A DNA stretch of 64,000 nt from Butyrivibrio fibrisolvens (GCF_037113525.1 NZ_CP146963.1:2170001-2234000); one strand, 5' to 3'; counted from the stretch's first letter, positions 35,012 to 44,451 are shown. The notes: generated from the sequence alone by a model not told the origin. Numbers and translations are program-made.

Positions 35012-36001
35012 ATGTACGTAGCAAAAGAAAACAGATATGAAACAATGAAATACAACAGATGTGGAAAGTCAGGCCTGTTATTACCAGCTGTATCATTAGG
35101 ATTATGGCATAATTTCGGCGACACAAGCAGTTACGCCAATATGGTCGACCTCTGCCTCACAGCATTCGATAATGGCATCACACACTTTGATCTTGCCAAT
35201 AATTATGGCCCAAGTGACGGTGCTGCCGAGAAGAACTTCGGAAGAATACTAAAAGAATACCTGTTGCCATACAGGGATGAGATGATCATTTCTACCAAAG
35301 CCGGCTACTATATGTGGCCGGGACCTTATGGAGACCATGGAAGCAGGAAATATCTCATCGCAAGTATCGACCAGTCACTTAAAAGAATGGGACTTGATTA
35401 TGTTGATATATTCTACCATCATCGTCCTGATCCCGATACTCCTCTGGAAGAGACTATGTTGGCTCTTGCTGATATCGTAAGATCAGGCAAGGCTCTTTAT
35501 GTTGGCCTTTCAAACTACGACGGCCCGCGTCTTGAAGAGGCAACACAGATACTTGATGATCTTCACGTTCCTTTCATAATCAACCAGAACCGTTATAACA
35601 TCCTGGATAGAACTATTGAGAAGAATGGCCTTAAAGAAACTTCAAAACGCCTTGGAAAGGGCATCATCTGTTTTTCGCCGCTTGCACAGGGCATGCTCAC
35701 AGACAGATATTTTAATGGTATCCCTGCAGACAGTCGCATAAAGACTGACGGAAGATTCTTAAAAGAAGACCAGATTTCAGAGGAAAAGATAGATAAGCTT
35801 AAGAAAATGAACGACATCGCATCAGATAGAGGCCAGACACTTGCTGAAATGGCGCTTGCATGGTGCTTAAAAGATGATAGCATTACGTCTGTGATCATAG
35901 GCGCTTCCAAGACATCACAGATACTTGATAATATCAAAGCAGCCGAGAAAACTTCATTTACAAAAGAAGAGCTTGAGGCTATTGATGCGCTGTCATTTTA
36001 A
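35012..36001 (+). CDS. Aldo/keto reductase (YghZ/Kv-beta type)
   Basis: 329 residues, a TIM-barrel AKR. Catalytic Asp and Tyr in FDLANNYGPSDGAAE, Lys in IISTKAGYYMWPGPYG, and His in VDIFYHHRPDPDTP. The barrel end SVIIGASKTSQILDNIKA binds NADPH. Closest in layout to L-glyceraldehyde-3-phosphate reductase (YghZ/GprA-type), which reduces short aldehydes. AGAGGGGAG precedes the ATG. Likely cytoplasmic housekeeping or detoxification. Confidence 0.88.
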   Translation: MYVAKENRYETMKYNRCGKSGLLLPAVSLGLWHNFGDTSSYANMVDLCLTAFDNGITHFDLANNYGPSDGAAEKNFGRILKEYLLPYRDEMIISTKAGYYMWPGPYGDHGSRKYLIASIDQSLKRMGLDYVDIFYHHRPDPDTPLEETMLALADIVRSGKALYVGLSNYDGPRLEEATQILDDLHVPFIINQNRYNILDRTIEKNGLKETSKRLGKGIICFSPLAQGMLTDRYFNGIPADSRIKTDGRFLKEDQISEEKIDKLKKMNDIASDRGQTLAEMALAWCLKDDSITSVIIGASKTSQILDNIKAAEKTSFTKEELEAIDALSF

Positions 36002-36049
36002 TAAATGTGTGAAGGATCACGATAGAAAATAGATTTTAGGGAGTAAAAC

Positions 36050-36391
36050 ATGAACATCCAGATTTTTGGCACCAAAAAGTGCAATGATACCAAGAAAGCC
36101 GAGCGTTTCTTTAAGGAGCGCAATATCAAATACCAATTTATCGACCTGAAAGAAAAGAGCATGAGCAAAGGTGAACTGACTTCCGTTGCAAATGCTGTTG
36201 GCGGTGTCATGAATATAGTCAATCCTGATGCAAAGGATAAGGACACAGTAGCACTGATCCAGTACATTGCTGATGAAGATAAGTTTGATAAGCTTTTAGA
36301 GAATCAGCAGATCATAAAGACACCTGTGGTCAGAAATGGCAGACAGGCAACCCTCGGTTATCAGCCTGATGTATGGAAGAAGTGGGAGTAA
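36050..36391 (+). CDS. ArsC/Spx-family thioredoxin-fold protein
   Basis: 113 residues. FGTKKCNDTKKAERFFKER with C11 is the single-cysteine active site of the ArsC/YffB branch; TPVVRNGRQATLGY is the cis-Pro and ligand loop. Arsenate reductase activity is not established for this branch; glutathione or thiol-disulfide roles are possible. It follows the aldo/keto reductase by 48 bp and is closed by a terminator at 36406, so the two may form a small stress operon. Confidence 0.82.
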   Translation: MNIQIFGTKKCNDTKKAERFFKERNIKYQFIDLKEKSMSKGELTSVANAVGGVMNIVNPDAKDKDTVALIQYIADEDKFDKLLENQQIIKTPVVRNGRQATLGYQPDVWKKWE

Positions 36392-36405
36392 TATAGGAAA
36401 ATGCC

Positions 36406-36435
36406 AGAGCAGCTCTTAATTGAGCTGCTCTTTTT
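36406..36435 (+). terminator. Intrinsic terminator
   Basis: AGAGCAGCTC and GAGCTGCTCT pair perfectly around a six-base loop, followed by TTTTA. It ends the transcript of the ArsC-like gene. Confidence 0.88.
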
Positions 36436-36480
36436 AGGTTGATTTTAGTTAAGATGAGTTTCATTTAAAGCAAGCTAGAG

Positions 36481-36498
36481 CAAGCATGATCATGCTTG
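36481..36498. promoter_or_regulatory. 18-bp perfect palindrome
   Basis: CAAGCATGATCATGCTTG is self-complementary over all 18 bases. It lies about 190 bp before the membrane protein gene at 36686 and after the terminator, in otherwise gene-free DNA, so it is a candidate operator for a dimeric regulator. Confidence 0.4.
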
Positions 36499-36596
36499 TA
36501 ATCTATGACAGAAAGTATTTTGGGCGAGAGATTTGCAATGGTAACTAATAAGAATGTTGAAAAAATTGCAATTATCGTCCGTTTTTACCGATATAC

Positions 36597-36634
36597 GTAC
36601 ATATAAATACATCCATGTATTTATAAACATGTAC
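36597..36634. promoter_or_regulatory. 38-bp palindrome, candidate operator
   Basis: GTACATATAAATACAT and ATGTATTTAT-AAAC-ATGTAC face each other around a CC centre; the inner ten-base arms match perfectly and the outer GTACAT/ATGTAC match with offset. A second hairpin, GATACA-TCC-TGTATC, follows at 36637-36651. Both are 35-90 bp before the ATG at 36686, where operators or leader hairpins are expected. Confidence 0.4.
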
Positions 36635-36685
36635 TAGATACATCCTGTATCCGTACACAAAACACATCAGAAAAAGGCGGATGAT

Positions 36686-37237
36686 ATGGCGAGAATATTA
36701 AATGCAGTAATTGTAATTCTTGAATTTGTAGGATTATATTTAAGTATTAGTAAAAGCGGATCGTTTAAAAAGCTTTTGATATATTATACCCAGCTATCGA
36801 ATCTGCTTACACTTTTTTCATCCATATTATTTGTAATCTTTGGCCCCAAAGACTTGGTAGAGATCGTGCGCTATGTAAGTGTGTGCATGATGATAATGAC
36901 TTTCCTTGTTACGGTCTTTGTCTTAGTGCCGATGTCCGGCAAGGTCAAAGAACTCCTCTTTTCAGGAAGCGGATTATACTATCATCTGATCATACCGATT
37001 CTGACAACTATAACCTTTTTGTTTGCAGAAGAGGACGTATCCTATGCCTTTGTATGGATAACACCAGTATTAACGCTTATATATGGCATAATCATGCTGA
37101 TCATGAACTATAAAGAAAAGCTTGAAGGCCCCTATCCATTCTTCAAGATAAGAAATCAGGGCATTAAAGCAACTATTATCTGGATGGCAGTCTTAATGGT
37201 CGTTATAAGCACAATCTCTGTGCTTGTGTTAATATAA
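36686..37237 (+). CDS. Unknown integral membrane protein
   Basis: 183 residues, about six helices. YYTQLSNLLTLFSSILFVI and LVPMSGKVKELLF are reminiscent of the small Pr6Pr-type membrane family of unknown role. AAAAAGGCGG precedes the ATG. No soluble domain. The two palindromes upstream suggest dedicated regulation. Confidence 0.6.
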   Translation: MARILNAVIVILEFVGLYLSISKSGSFKKLLIYYTQLSNLLTLFSSILFVIFGPKDLVEIVRYVSVCMMIMTFLVTVFVLVPMSGKVKELLFSGSGLYYHLIIPILTTITFLFAEEDVSYAFVWITPVLTLIYGIIMLIMNYKEKLEGPYPFFKIRNQGIKATIIWMAVLMVVISTISVLVLI

Positions 37238-37241
37238 CTAA

Positions 37242-37469
37242 AGGGAAAATATATGGAAGAACTTCACTGGAAGAGATGTGATTCCTGAAAATAACAGCTC
37301 CGAACTGTATTTTGAAGAATCCGATATCGAAGGATTCATCGAAAAGCTAGAACGGCTATATCCGGACATAAAGTATGTCAACAAGCTAATGACTCACAGC
37401 TGGGGACAGAAAGTTGTAAGGTTCTATGACCTTGATGGCAATTTGATCGAAGTGGGAACACCAATGTGA
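37242..37469 (+). pseudogene. VOC-family gene lacking its 5' part
   Basis: The frame reads NFTGRDVIPENNSSELYFEE then FIEKLERLYPDIKYVNKL and QKVVRFYDLDGNLIEVGTPM: the second half of a glyoxalase/bleomycin-resistance-like (VOC) protein. A stop lies just upstream at 37239, and the first 30-40 residues of the fold, with the first metal ligand, are absent. The only Met (37278) would start inside the domain. Probably a remnant. Confidence 0.6.
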
Positions 37470-37494
37470 TAGATAACCGCTAATTATATGTATT

Positions 37495-37520
37495 AAAAAG
37501 CCGCTTTGAGGCGGCTTTTT
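37495..37520 (+). terminator. Intrinsic terminator
   Basis: AAAAAGCCGC and GCGGCTTTTT pair around TTTGAG, giving a GC-rich stem with a T run; symmetric enough to work in both directions. It follows the VOC remnant. Confidence 0.88.
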
Positions 37521-37650
37521 AATTGTGCAAAACCGGAAATGGAAGTTCATGCCGGATCATTGCTGATGAAATGTCTGAATTTGTCAACATAATCATTTTA
37601 AGGTAAAATTAACAAGCTTAAAAAGTTTTATGTTTTATTGGGGACCGATA

Positions 37651-39621
37651 ATGAAAGATTATAAGAAAAGACAACGAGAAAATATTGTAATTACCTGCTT
37701 TTTTGTTATTGCTGCAGGTATAATGGCTGCACTGCTAATCCATTTTAGCGCATTAGATAATAACGAGACGAATTATATATGCTCGTTTTGGAGAGACTTT
37801 TTATATGTTTCTCCCAAAGAATATGCCATGCAAGGAATCATTTCAGGATTTACTGGCAAAACACATAATGATCTCGAAAATGGCTCATATCTAATGGATG
37901 ACGGTAACTTGTTTTTATTTGATAACAGTCGTGGGAAGTATGGCGTTGCGAATGAAAACGGTGAATGGATAGTAGAACCGGCATATATGGAGTTTGATTT
38001 TCAGTATAGAGACAAGGGAATCATAATTGTTGAGGCAGATGATTTCTATGATTATGGCGTAATGGATCTTAACTACAATTTACTACTCGAGCCAGTTTAC
38101 TATAATATTACTGTTTATGATGACCTGATTTCAGTAAATGAAGGTCATAAAGATAATTGCGGTGTTTTTGATTTAAATGGAAACACAGTTGTTGAGCCTA
38201 TATACAACGAAATTGAAATATATGATGATTGTATTTGCGCCAGATTAGATGATGAATACAGAGGTACATATATATTATTTGATCGTAAAGGAAATGAACT
38301 GGCAAGGTATAATAGCGATTTGATTTTTGTATATGACCAAACCATAAAAGTTCGTTTTGTAGAAGATGAAACCTGTTATTTTGGGGTTTATGATCATTCT
38401 GGAAATACGATTCTTGAGCCAATATATGAAGATGTTGATGTATTTGAAGATATCGAAAGAATGATCGTTAAGGACAGTGATAATAATTACTACTTACTGG
38501 ATTTTGAGTGTAATGATGTTTTAGGTGGCCCTTGCAAATATATTGATTATCCTACACATAAGGATGATGATTATGCATTTATAATAGAAGATCAAAATAG
38601 TAATTATAATATCTGTGATAAAGATGGAAATATATTATTGGATGGCAATTATGATTATTTGTATAATTTGTACGGTAGTAATGAGTACTTTGTAGCAGGT
38701 ATAGATGGACGAAAAGGCTTGATCGATATCAATGGAAATATCTATATTGATTTCAAATATGACGATCTTGAAAGCGTGAACGGTCATGAAGACATCCTTG
38801 TGGCTAGTATTGATAGGAAAAAAGGCTTGATCGATATCTATGGAAATGTCTATATCGATTTCAAATATGATTATCTTGAAAGAGTGAACGATTATGAAGA
38901 TATTTTTGTGGCTGGTATTGATGGAAAAAAAGGCATGATAGATATGTCTGGGAACATATTAATTGATTTTAATTATAAAGACATCTATGAAATTGAAGAT
39001 ACCAAAGGCCAAAAAGATGGTCATTATATTGTTATTACAGAAAATAATTATATAGGAGTTGCAGAAGGCAGGGAAATCGTTATTGAGCCTCAGAACTATA
39101 AATTATACACAAGTGGATCATATGAATATTGTAAGTATTTATACATTTCTGATTATAATATCTTATACTTTCCATATGATTATGGTAAATGGGTAATCTT
39201 GAAAGAAGGTCAAGATCCTTTGGAAGTCACCTGTGGAAAATTAAATCATCTTGGTGCAGATATTTTTCTAGGGGAGTTCACAGGCTACAAAGAATATGAA
39301 ATGGTGTATAGTTCAGATGGAAATTATGAATATAAATATAAAGATTTCCTGATAGATAGTAGTGGTCAGATCATATTCGAATTTGATGGCCGTAAATATA
39401 ATGCTGATGCAGCTGTTTATGAAGGAAAGACACTAATTGCAATAAATGATCCTGATTCAGCTATCATTATATATGATGGCAATATAGTATTAGATTCCAC
39501 GTATTGTGGCAATTCCTGCCATGCAACGAGTGAAGGATATGTGTATTATTACATTGGTGATGGCTGCTACAATATTTATGATTATAAAGGTGAGTTTATT
39601 GGAACTGGGGAACTTCCTTAA
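37651..39621 (+). CDS. WG-repeat protein with N-terminal membrane anchor
   Basis: 656 residues. Basic start, one membrane helix (about 13-35), then WG-type beta repeats through most of the protein: YGVANENGEWIVEPAYMEF, CGVFDLNGNTVVEPIYNEI, FGVYDHSGNTILEPIYEDV and KGLIDINGNIYIDFKYDDL are clear units. Three neighbouring units (DNA 38696-39020) are near-identical with a period of 108 bp (36 residues), a recent tandem expansion. WG repeats form beta-propeller-like surfaces for binding. Extracytoplasmic by topology. GGGGA six bases before ATG 37651 is the ribosome site. Confidence 0.85.
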   Translation: MKDYKKRQRENIVITCFFVIAAGIMAALLIHFSALDNNETNYICSFWRDFLYVSPKEYAMQGIISGFTGKTHNDLENGSYLMDDGNLFLFDNSRGKYGVANENGEWIVEPAYMEFDFQYRDKGIIIVEADDFYDYGVMDLNYNLLLEPVYYNITVYDDLISVNEGHKDNCGVFDLNGNTVVEPIYNEIEIYDDCICARLDDEYRGTYILFDRKGNELARYNSDLIFVYDQTIKVRFVEDETCYFGVYDHSGNTILEPIYEDVDVFEDIERMIVKDSDNNYYLLDFECNDVLGGPCKYIDYPTHKDDDYAFIIEDQNSNYNICDKDGNILLDGNYDYLYNLYGSNEYFVAGIDGRKGLIDINGNIYIDFKYDDLESVNGHEDILVASIDRKKGLIDIYGNVYIDFKYDYLERVNDYEDIFVAGIDGKKGMIDMSGNILIDFNYKDIYEIEDTKGQKDGHYIVITENNYIGVAEGREIVIEPQNYKLYTSGSYEYCKYLYISDYNILYFPYDYGKWVILKEGQDPLEVTCGKLNHLGADIFLGEFTGYKEYEMVYSSDGNYEYKYKDFLIDSSGQIIFEFDGRKYNADAAVYEGKTLIAINDPDSAIIIYDGNIVLDSTYCGNSCHATSEGYVYYYIGDGCYNIYDYKGEFIGTGELP

Positions 39622-39703
39622 AACTGAATTAAATACTTTTTGATATAATTGCGAAAGAACTGTTTTCACATAATTCTTTAAAGGTGAAAATATAACAGGA
39701 GAA

Positions 39704-40327
39704 ATGGTTTTAGTAATGAAAGATAGTAAAGAAGTAAAAAAACGTAAGAAATCCTTGATTATACCAATAGTATATATTGTATATATTCCGCTTTCTTTTT
39801 ACCTTTTTGTGTATTTAAGTGCTATAGGATCAGCAAATGTGCTGCCTTTATACATAATTGATCTTGTAAAAATATTAGTTATAATGCTTTTTTCTCACTA
39901 TATACTTAAAACGTGTACTCACGTTAATCCGAAAAGTAATCCAAGTAAATATTTTATTATGTTTGCAGGATTTTGCTTGCTTGAATTTGTTTATACTATT
40001 TGCAGGCATGGTAAGTTTTATTATGGCATCAGTTCTTTTATAGCTGAGTATGTTGGCTTTTTGGTGTTAGAAATAATAATTGAGTCTATAGGCGTATATA
40101 AAATTCATGATGATTATAATGAAGATATAAAAAACATATGGTTGACCACTAATGTCGTTACTGCTGGTAATTTTATAGTATTAATGCTGTATTGTGTCGC
40201 AAGCCAAAATCAATTGAGGTCTATTGATATAGTTTTTGCTATTATGGCGGTTTGTTCACTGCTATTTAGAGAAATCGGAAGATATAGATTTTTGCGCAGT
40301 TACATAAATCGTGTAAATAAAGCTTAA
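39704..40327 (+). CDS. Unknown multi-pass membrane protein
   Basis: 207 residues, five to six helices with a basic start (MKDSKEVKKRKKS). No family recognised. Two possible starts: ATG 39704 (AGGAG only two bases away) or ATG 39716 (fourteen bases away); neither spacing is ideal. It follows the WG-repeat gene by 82 bp and may be its partner. Confidence 0.55.
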   Translation: MVLVMKDSKEVKKRKKSLIIPIVYIVYIPLSFYLFVYLSAIGSANVLPLYIIDLVKILVIMLFSHYILKTCTHVNPKSNPSKYFIMFAGFCLLEFVYTICRHGKFYYGISSFIAEYVGFLVLEIIIESIGVYKIHDDYNEDIKNIWLTTNVVTAGNFIVLMLYCVASQNQLRSIDIVFAIMAVCSLLFREIGRYRFLRSYINRVNKA

Positions 40328-40412
40328 TTATGCAGCCAAGACCAGTTCGAGAGTATATAATAGATATAAAGCACTATGATAAAAAATATAACGATGGGTT
40401 TGAGGTGATTTC

Positions 40413-41780
40413 ATGAAAATACTTGTTATAAATGGGTCTCCAAAAGGCGAGAACAGTATTACTTATCAGACTATGTTGTATGCGGAGGCGCTTTATAACA
40501 AGCACGAGTACAAGGTAATTCATGCAGGTGCTAAGATTAAACAGCTTGAAAAAGACTTTTCTGAAGCCAAGTCTATGCTTGAATGGGCGGATCTTCTTGT
40601 ATTTACTTATCCTGTCTACACATTCCTTGCGCCTTCTCAGCTTCACAGATTTATAGAACTGGTCAAAGAAAATAAGATCGACCTTTCTGGAAAATATGCA
40701 ACGCAGATTTCAACATCCAAGCATTTCTACGATACAACAGCCCACGAGTACATACGTGAAAATTGTCTTGATCTTGGCCTTTCTTATATTAGAGGTCTTT
40801 CAGCAGACATGGGCGATCTTCTGAGCCAAAAGGGACAGCGTGAAGCCAAAGCTTTCTTTAGGCATGTTCTTTGGTCAGTTATAAACGGACAAAAGGAAAT
40901 GGCTGTAAACTTAAAATCTGAAGCTCCTTTACTTAGCGCTTCGCTAAATAATATTCCTGATATAAACCAAAAAGAAAAAAATAAAGATAAAAATAAAGAT
41001 AAAGAAATAGCCCTTGTTGCTGACTATGGGCCGGAGGATCATGCCCTCAAATCCATGATCGACCGATTTGTTAAGACTACGCTATATAAAGTTGAAGTTA
41101 TAAATATAAGAGATTTCAATTTCTTCGGCGGCTGTATTGGATGTTTTAACTGCGCAGCATCCGGTATCTGTATCTATAAAGACGGCTTTGACACCCTTCT
41201 TAGAGACAGGATACAAAAAACTGCAGCCACAGTTTATGCTTTTAAGATCAAGGATCACTGCATGGGATCCCGCTTTAAGATGTACGATGATCGCCAGTTC
41301 TGCAACGGCCATCGTACAGTGACAATGGGAAAACCTGTTGGATATCTTATTGACGGACATCTGCAAGTTGAAAACAACTTAAAGACCCTAATCGAAGGGC
41401 GTTCTCAGGTTGGAGGCAATCCTCTTGCAGGCATCGCTACAAATGAGTTTGATGTGGATAAACAGATAGATATACTCTGCAAAGAACTGGATTATATCCT
41501 TACACATAAATACAAACAGCCGGCTAACTTCTACGGCGTAGGCGGAATGAAGATATTCAGAGACCTTATCTACAAGATGCAGGGCCTCATGCGTGAAGAC
41601 CACAGATTCTACAAAGAACATGGCTTCTATGATTTCCCTCAGAAGGATAAAGGCATGATAGCCGGAATGTACCTTGTTGGAGCCATGATGAAGAGCAGCT
41701 TCTTTAAGAAAAGATCAGCTAAGATGACTGAAGGCATGCTGGTTCCATTTAAGAAGGTAATCGAAAAGGCTGGAAAATAA
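40413..41780 (+). CDS. Tandem flavodoxin-fold protein (NADPH-dependent FMN-reductase-like)
   Basis: 455 residues. Both halves have a flavodoxin-type fold: the first starts MKILVINGSPKGENSITYQT (FMN phosphate loop) with LLVFTYPVYTFLAP; the second (about residue 205 on) has LVADYGPEDHALKSMIDRF, then FFGGCIGCFNCAASGICIYKD, a cysteine-rich loop as in iron-sulfur or disulfide-bearing flavodoxins. The linker KEKNKDKNKDKE is low-complexity. Possible role: quinone or aromatic reduction. The TetR gene follows on the same strand. Confidence 0.8.
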   Translation: MKILVINGSPKGENSITYQTMLYAEALYNKHEYKVIHAGAKIKQLEKDFSEAKSMLEWADLLVFTYPVYTFLAPSQLHRFIELVKENKIDLSGKYATQISTSKHFYDTTAHEYIRENCLDLGLSYIRGLSADMGDLLSQKGQREAKAFFRHVLWSVINGQKEMAVNLKSEAPLLSASLNNIPDINQKEKNKDKNKDKEIALVADYGPEDHALKSMIDRFVKTTLYKVEVINIRDFNFFGGCIGCFNCAASGICIYKDGFDTLLRDRIQKTAATVYAFKIKDHCMGSRFKMYDDRQFCNGHRTVTMGKPVGYLIDGHLQVENNLKTLIEGRSQVGGNPLAGIATNEFDVDKQIDILCKELDYILTHKYKQPANFYGVGGMKIFRDLIYKMQGLMREDHRFYKEHGFYDFPQKDKGMIAGMYLVGAMMKSSFFKKRSAKMTEGMLVPFKKVIEKAGK

Positions 41781-41870
41781 ATAACTCAAACTAAATAACT
41801 GAGATAATTATACATGTGCGATGTTTTAATAACACAAAAATACTAATAATATGAGGCGGAGGAAGTTACC

Positions 41871-42443
41871 ACGAACGAGACAGATGAAAGATACAGCGTT
41901 GCCGAAGAGGCAATTTTCGATGCATTTTTTATAATCCTTAAGGAAAAAGAGATTGATAAGATCACTGTTTCAGATGTGATCAAGAAGGCAGGACTTGTTA
42001 GAAGTACCTTCTATAATCATTATGAGAATATCCCTGCCCTTATTACGGCAGCAGAAGATAAGACTATTGAGAATATATTTACTATGATGGAGAGCTTCCA
42101 TCCCAAGGATGACAGAGCTATGTGCAAGTCGTTCTTTTTGTCAATTTGTAACTATACAAAAGATAATCTTTTTCTTTCGACGCTCCTTCATAGTCCCAGA
42201 GGCGATATCTTTTTTGAAAAGATGATGGGCATGTTCAATAAGTATATAAGCACTGTGCCACTTGACGGATCAAAGCTTCAGAATCCGGAACATGCAAAAT
42301 ATATTATCGCAGGAAGCATCGGTAATACAGTAGGTGTTCTTCACAAATGGTCATCCTCCGGCTTTGAACTGCCGGAAGATGAAGTAGCAGAGCTGTTAAC
42401 CAAAGTATTTGTTACGGGCATTCTTCCATATTTGAGATCTTAA
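41871..42443 (+). CDS. TetR-family regulator, apparent ACG start
   Basis: The HTH is KITVSDVIKKAGLVRSTFYNHYENI. The frame is open upstream of the first usual start (GTG 41976), and that GTG would remove helix 1 of the HTH. Coding sequence (TNETDERYSVAEEAIFDAFF) extends back to a GGAGG (41858-41862), with exactly eight bases to an ACG at 41871 and no ATG, GTG or TTG between the upstream stop and the GTG. Either ACG is used as a weak start, an ATG was mutated, or the gene is silent. 190 residues from ACG. It may regulate the flavodoxin-fold gene or the convergent ligase group. Confidence 0.65.
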   Translation, partial: TNETDERYSVAEEAIFDAFFIILKEKEIDKITVSDVIKKAGLVRSTFYNHYENIPALITAAEDKTIENIFTMMESFHPKDDRAMCKSFFLSICNYTKDNLFLSTLLHSPRGDIFFEKMMGMFNKYISTVPLDGSKLQNPEHAKYIIAGSIGNTVGVLHKWSSSGFELPEDEVAELLTKVFVTGILPYLRS

Positions 42444-42493
42444 ATAGTTTTGTCTTAACTTGAATTGTTCCAATATGCTTTTGTGATAATATT

Positions 42494-44206
42494 TTAAGCT
42501 GGCTCATCCAAAAGAGCCTTCTGTCTAAGAATCTTCCTTGTTGTATTTCGTACAAATGGATTCTGTCTTACTACAAGGCGGGAGATCTTTCTATATGTGG
42601 GCTGAGATCTGTTGAAGTCATCAAGAACCTTCTGTAGTTCTGACTTTACAGTATCCTCATCCCATTTTTTCTTATTAATGATATCCTGATTCGGATAGAT
42701 CCTTGCTGTGAGGATATTGTCTTCACCTGTTATTACGACTTCATCGATAAGCTTGTTGAGAGCTAATTTGTTTTCGATCTCTTCAGGAGAGATGTTCTCG
42801 CCATTTGACAGGATTATCAGATTCTTGACCCTTCCATTGATATATAAGAATCCGTCTTCATCAAGATAACCCTTATCACCTGTATGGAGCCAGTCGCCCT
42901 TAAGAGTTTCAGCGGTTTCCTCCGGCATCTTATAATAGCCCTTCATAACACTTGTAGATCGGACAAGAACTTCACCATTTTCAAATGACACCTGTGCGTT
43001 CTTAAGGACTTTGCCGACAGAGCCGGGTTTGTGGGTAGTCGGATTGTTAGAACTGATTACAGGAGAGCATTCTGACATGCCATAGCCTTCATAAAGGTCT
43101 ATTCCATAAGCAGCAAATTTATCAATATAGTATTCATCAAGATGAGCTCCGCCTACAAATACAGTCTTAAGATTTCCACCGAAAACCTTCTGAGCTACCA
43201 TTTTCTTTGGAAGAAGCTTTGATACGCTCTCAAGCTTTTTGTAGATAGTTTCAACCATCATAGGAACCATAAGCATGACTTCCGGTTTGAAGAGAGTCAT
43301 GTTTTTGGCCATATGAAGGAAAGAATCGTTGATGCAGATGGTCGTTCCAAGGCTGAAGCCCTTAAGATAGTCCATTACAAGGCAGAAGGCATGATGTACA
43401 GGAAGTACGCTAAGAAGTGTCTTGCCAGGCTCGACATCATACTCAACGGACTCTACATTTGAGATGAGAGCTTTTTGAGAGAGCATGACACCCTTACTTT
43501 TGCCGGTAGTTCCTGATGTGAAGATGATCATGGCTGTGTCATCACCTTCGTTTCCGGGGACATCATCTGCGTAATCTGAAAGTTCCTTTAGTGTCTTAAT
43601 ACTACTGATTCTATTGTTGTGATTTTCGCTGGTTTCATTAGAGAAGTTGGAATAAGTAACTTTGGTTGAGCCTTTGATATCACTGTTTATCACTGAGCTT
43701 GCAGAATGACTGTTCACATCCGAACCAGAAGAATATTTTGATAATTCACGCTCAGAAATGCTATGAAGTTTTGGATCGGAATAGACCTTTTTCTTAGAAT
43801 CAAAATCATTTAAAAAATATATCTTGTTAACTTTAGGACACTGTGCCAGGATCTTCTCTGTAAGTCCCATATTTGACTCTTCAAGAAAGACGCCTTCAGA
43901 ATCAGACCTTTGTACCAGATCTATAAGATCCTCAGAAGGAAGCAGCGGATCAAGCGGAATTGCAACATTATTACCACTTGTGATTGCAAGATAGCTTTCC
44001 ATCCAGCTTATAGAAGATGTTCCAATAAGGGCAAGGTGGCTACCGTTAAAGCCATCAGCGCTTAAGCCCTTACGAATCTTGGCTACGTTTTCAAAAAGAC
44101 TTCCATAGGTGACCTGCATTATATTAGGGCCGGCTGTCCATTTGAGTGCAGGTATATCAGTATATTTAATTGCGCAACTGTCCACTAGCTGTCTGATTGA
44201 ATTCAT
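42494..44206 (-). CDS. AMP-forming acyl/aminoacyl ligase
   Basis: 570 residues, ANL superfamily. ATP-loop IIFTSGTTGKSKGVML, the acyl-pocket YGMSECSPVISS, hinge HTGDKGYLDEDGFLYINGR and the catalytic Lys in NTTRKILRQ are present. It should adenylate a carboxylic acid and load the carrier protein encoded five bases upstream. An unusual Ser/Asn-rich insertion (about 158-205, with SSGSDVNSHSASSVINSD) separates the N-terminal lobe. The fatty acid versus amino acid choice cannot be read. Last gene of its minus-strand group. Confidence 0.88.
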   Translation of the reverse strand: MNSIRQLVDSCAIKYTDIPALKWTAGPNIMQVTYGSLFENVAKIRKGLSADGFNGSHLALIGTSSISWMESYLAITSGNNVAIPLDPLLPSEDLIDLVQRSDSEGVFLEESNMGLTEKILAQCPKVNKIYFLNDFDSKKKVYSDPKLHSISERELSKYSSGSDVNSHSASSVINSDIKGSTKVTYSNFSNETSENHNNRISSIKTLKELSDYADDVPGNEGDDTAMIIFTSGTTGKSKGVMLSQKALISNVESVEYDVEPGKTLLSVLPVHHAFCLVMDYLKGFSLGTTICINDSFLHMAKNMTLFKPEVMLMVPMMVETIYKKLESVSKLLPKKMVAQKVFGGNLKTVFVGGAHLDEYYIDKFAAYGIDLYEGYGMSECSPVISSNNPTTHKPGSVGKVLKNAQVSFENGEVLVRSTSVMKGYYKMPEETAETLKGDWLHTGDKGYLDEDGFLYINGRVKNLIILSNGENISPEEIENKLALNKLIDEVVITGEDNILTARIYPNQDIINKKKWDEDTVKSELQKVLDDFNRSQPTYRKISRLVVRQNPFVRNTTRKILRQKALLDEPA

Positions 44207-44211
44207 CTGTC

Positions 44212-44451
44212 TTATGCCTCCTGATATGCCATATTTAAGAGCTGCAGCGCTTCGCTTATAGTAGTTACACTTGCAAGATTGTCGGGATTTATTTCTACAT
44301 CGAAGTTGTCCTCCATATCTCCAAGGAAGGACATCAGGTCAAAAGAACTAAGGCCAAGATCCTCAGAAAGGCGCATATCGTTCTTCATATCCTGTGGAGC
44401 AATATCACAATACTGAGCTAAGAGATTTTTAAAGATACTTTCTGTTTTCAT
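44212..44451 (-). CDS. Acyl/peptidyl carrier protein
   Basis: 79 residues. DLGLSSFDLMSFLGDMED is the carrier signature with S36 as the phosphopantetheine site (LSSFD in place of the more usual DSLD). Acidic and helical. GAGGAGGAAACTATT precedes the ATG, and the stop is five bases before the ligase start, so ligase and carrier are made together. A dedicated rather than housekeeping ACP, as no fatty-acid genes are nearby. Confidence 0.88.
   Translation of the reverse strand: MKTESIFKNLLAQYCDIAPQDMKNDMRLSEDLGLSSFDLMSFLGDMEDNFDVEINPDNLASVTTISEALQLLNMAYQEA

Noticed and set aside
38696..39020. Regular repeats that might suggest a CRISPR array
   Set aside because: The 108-bp period is in frame with WG protein repeats and has no variable spacers.
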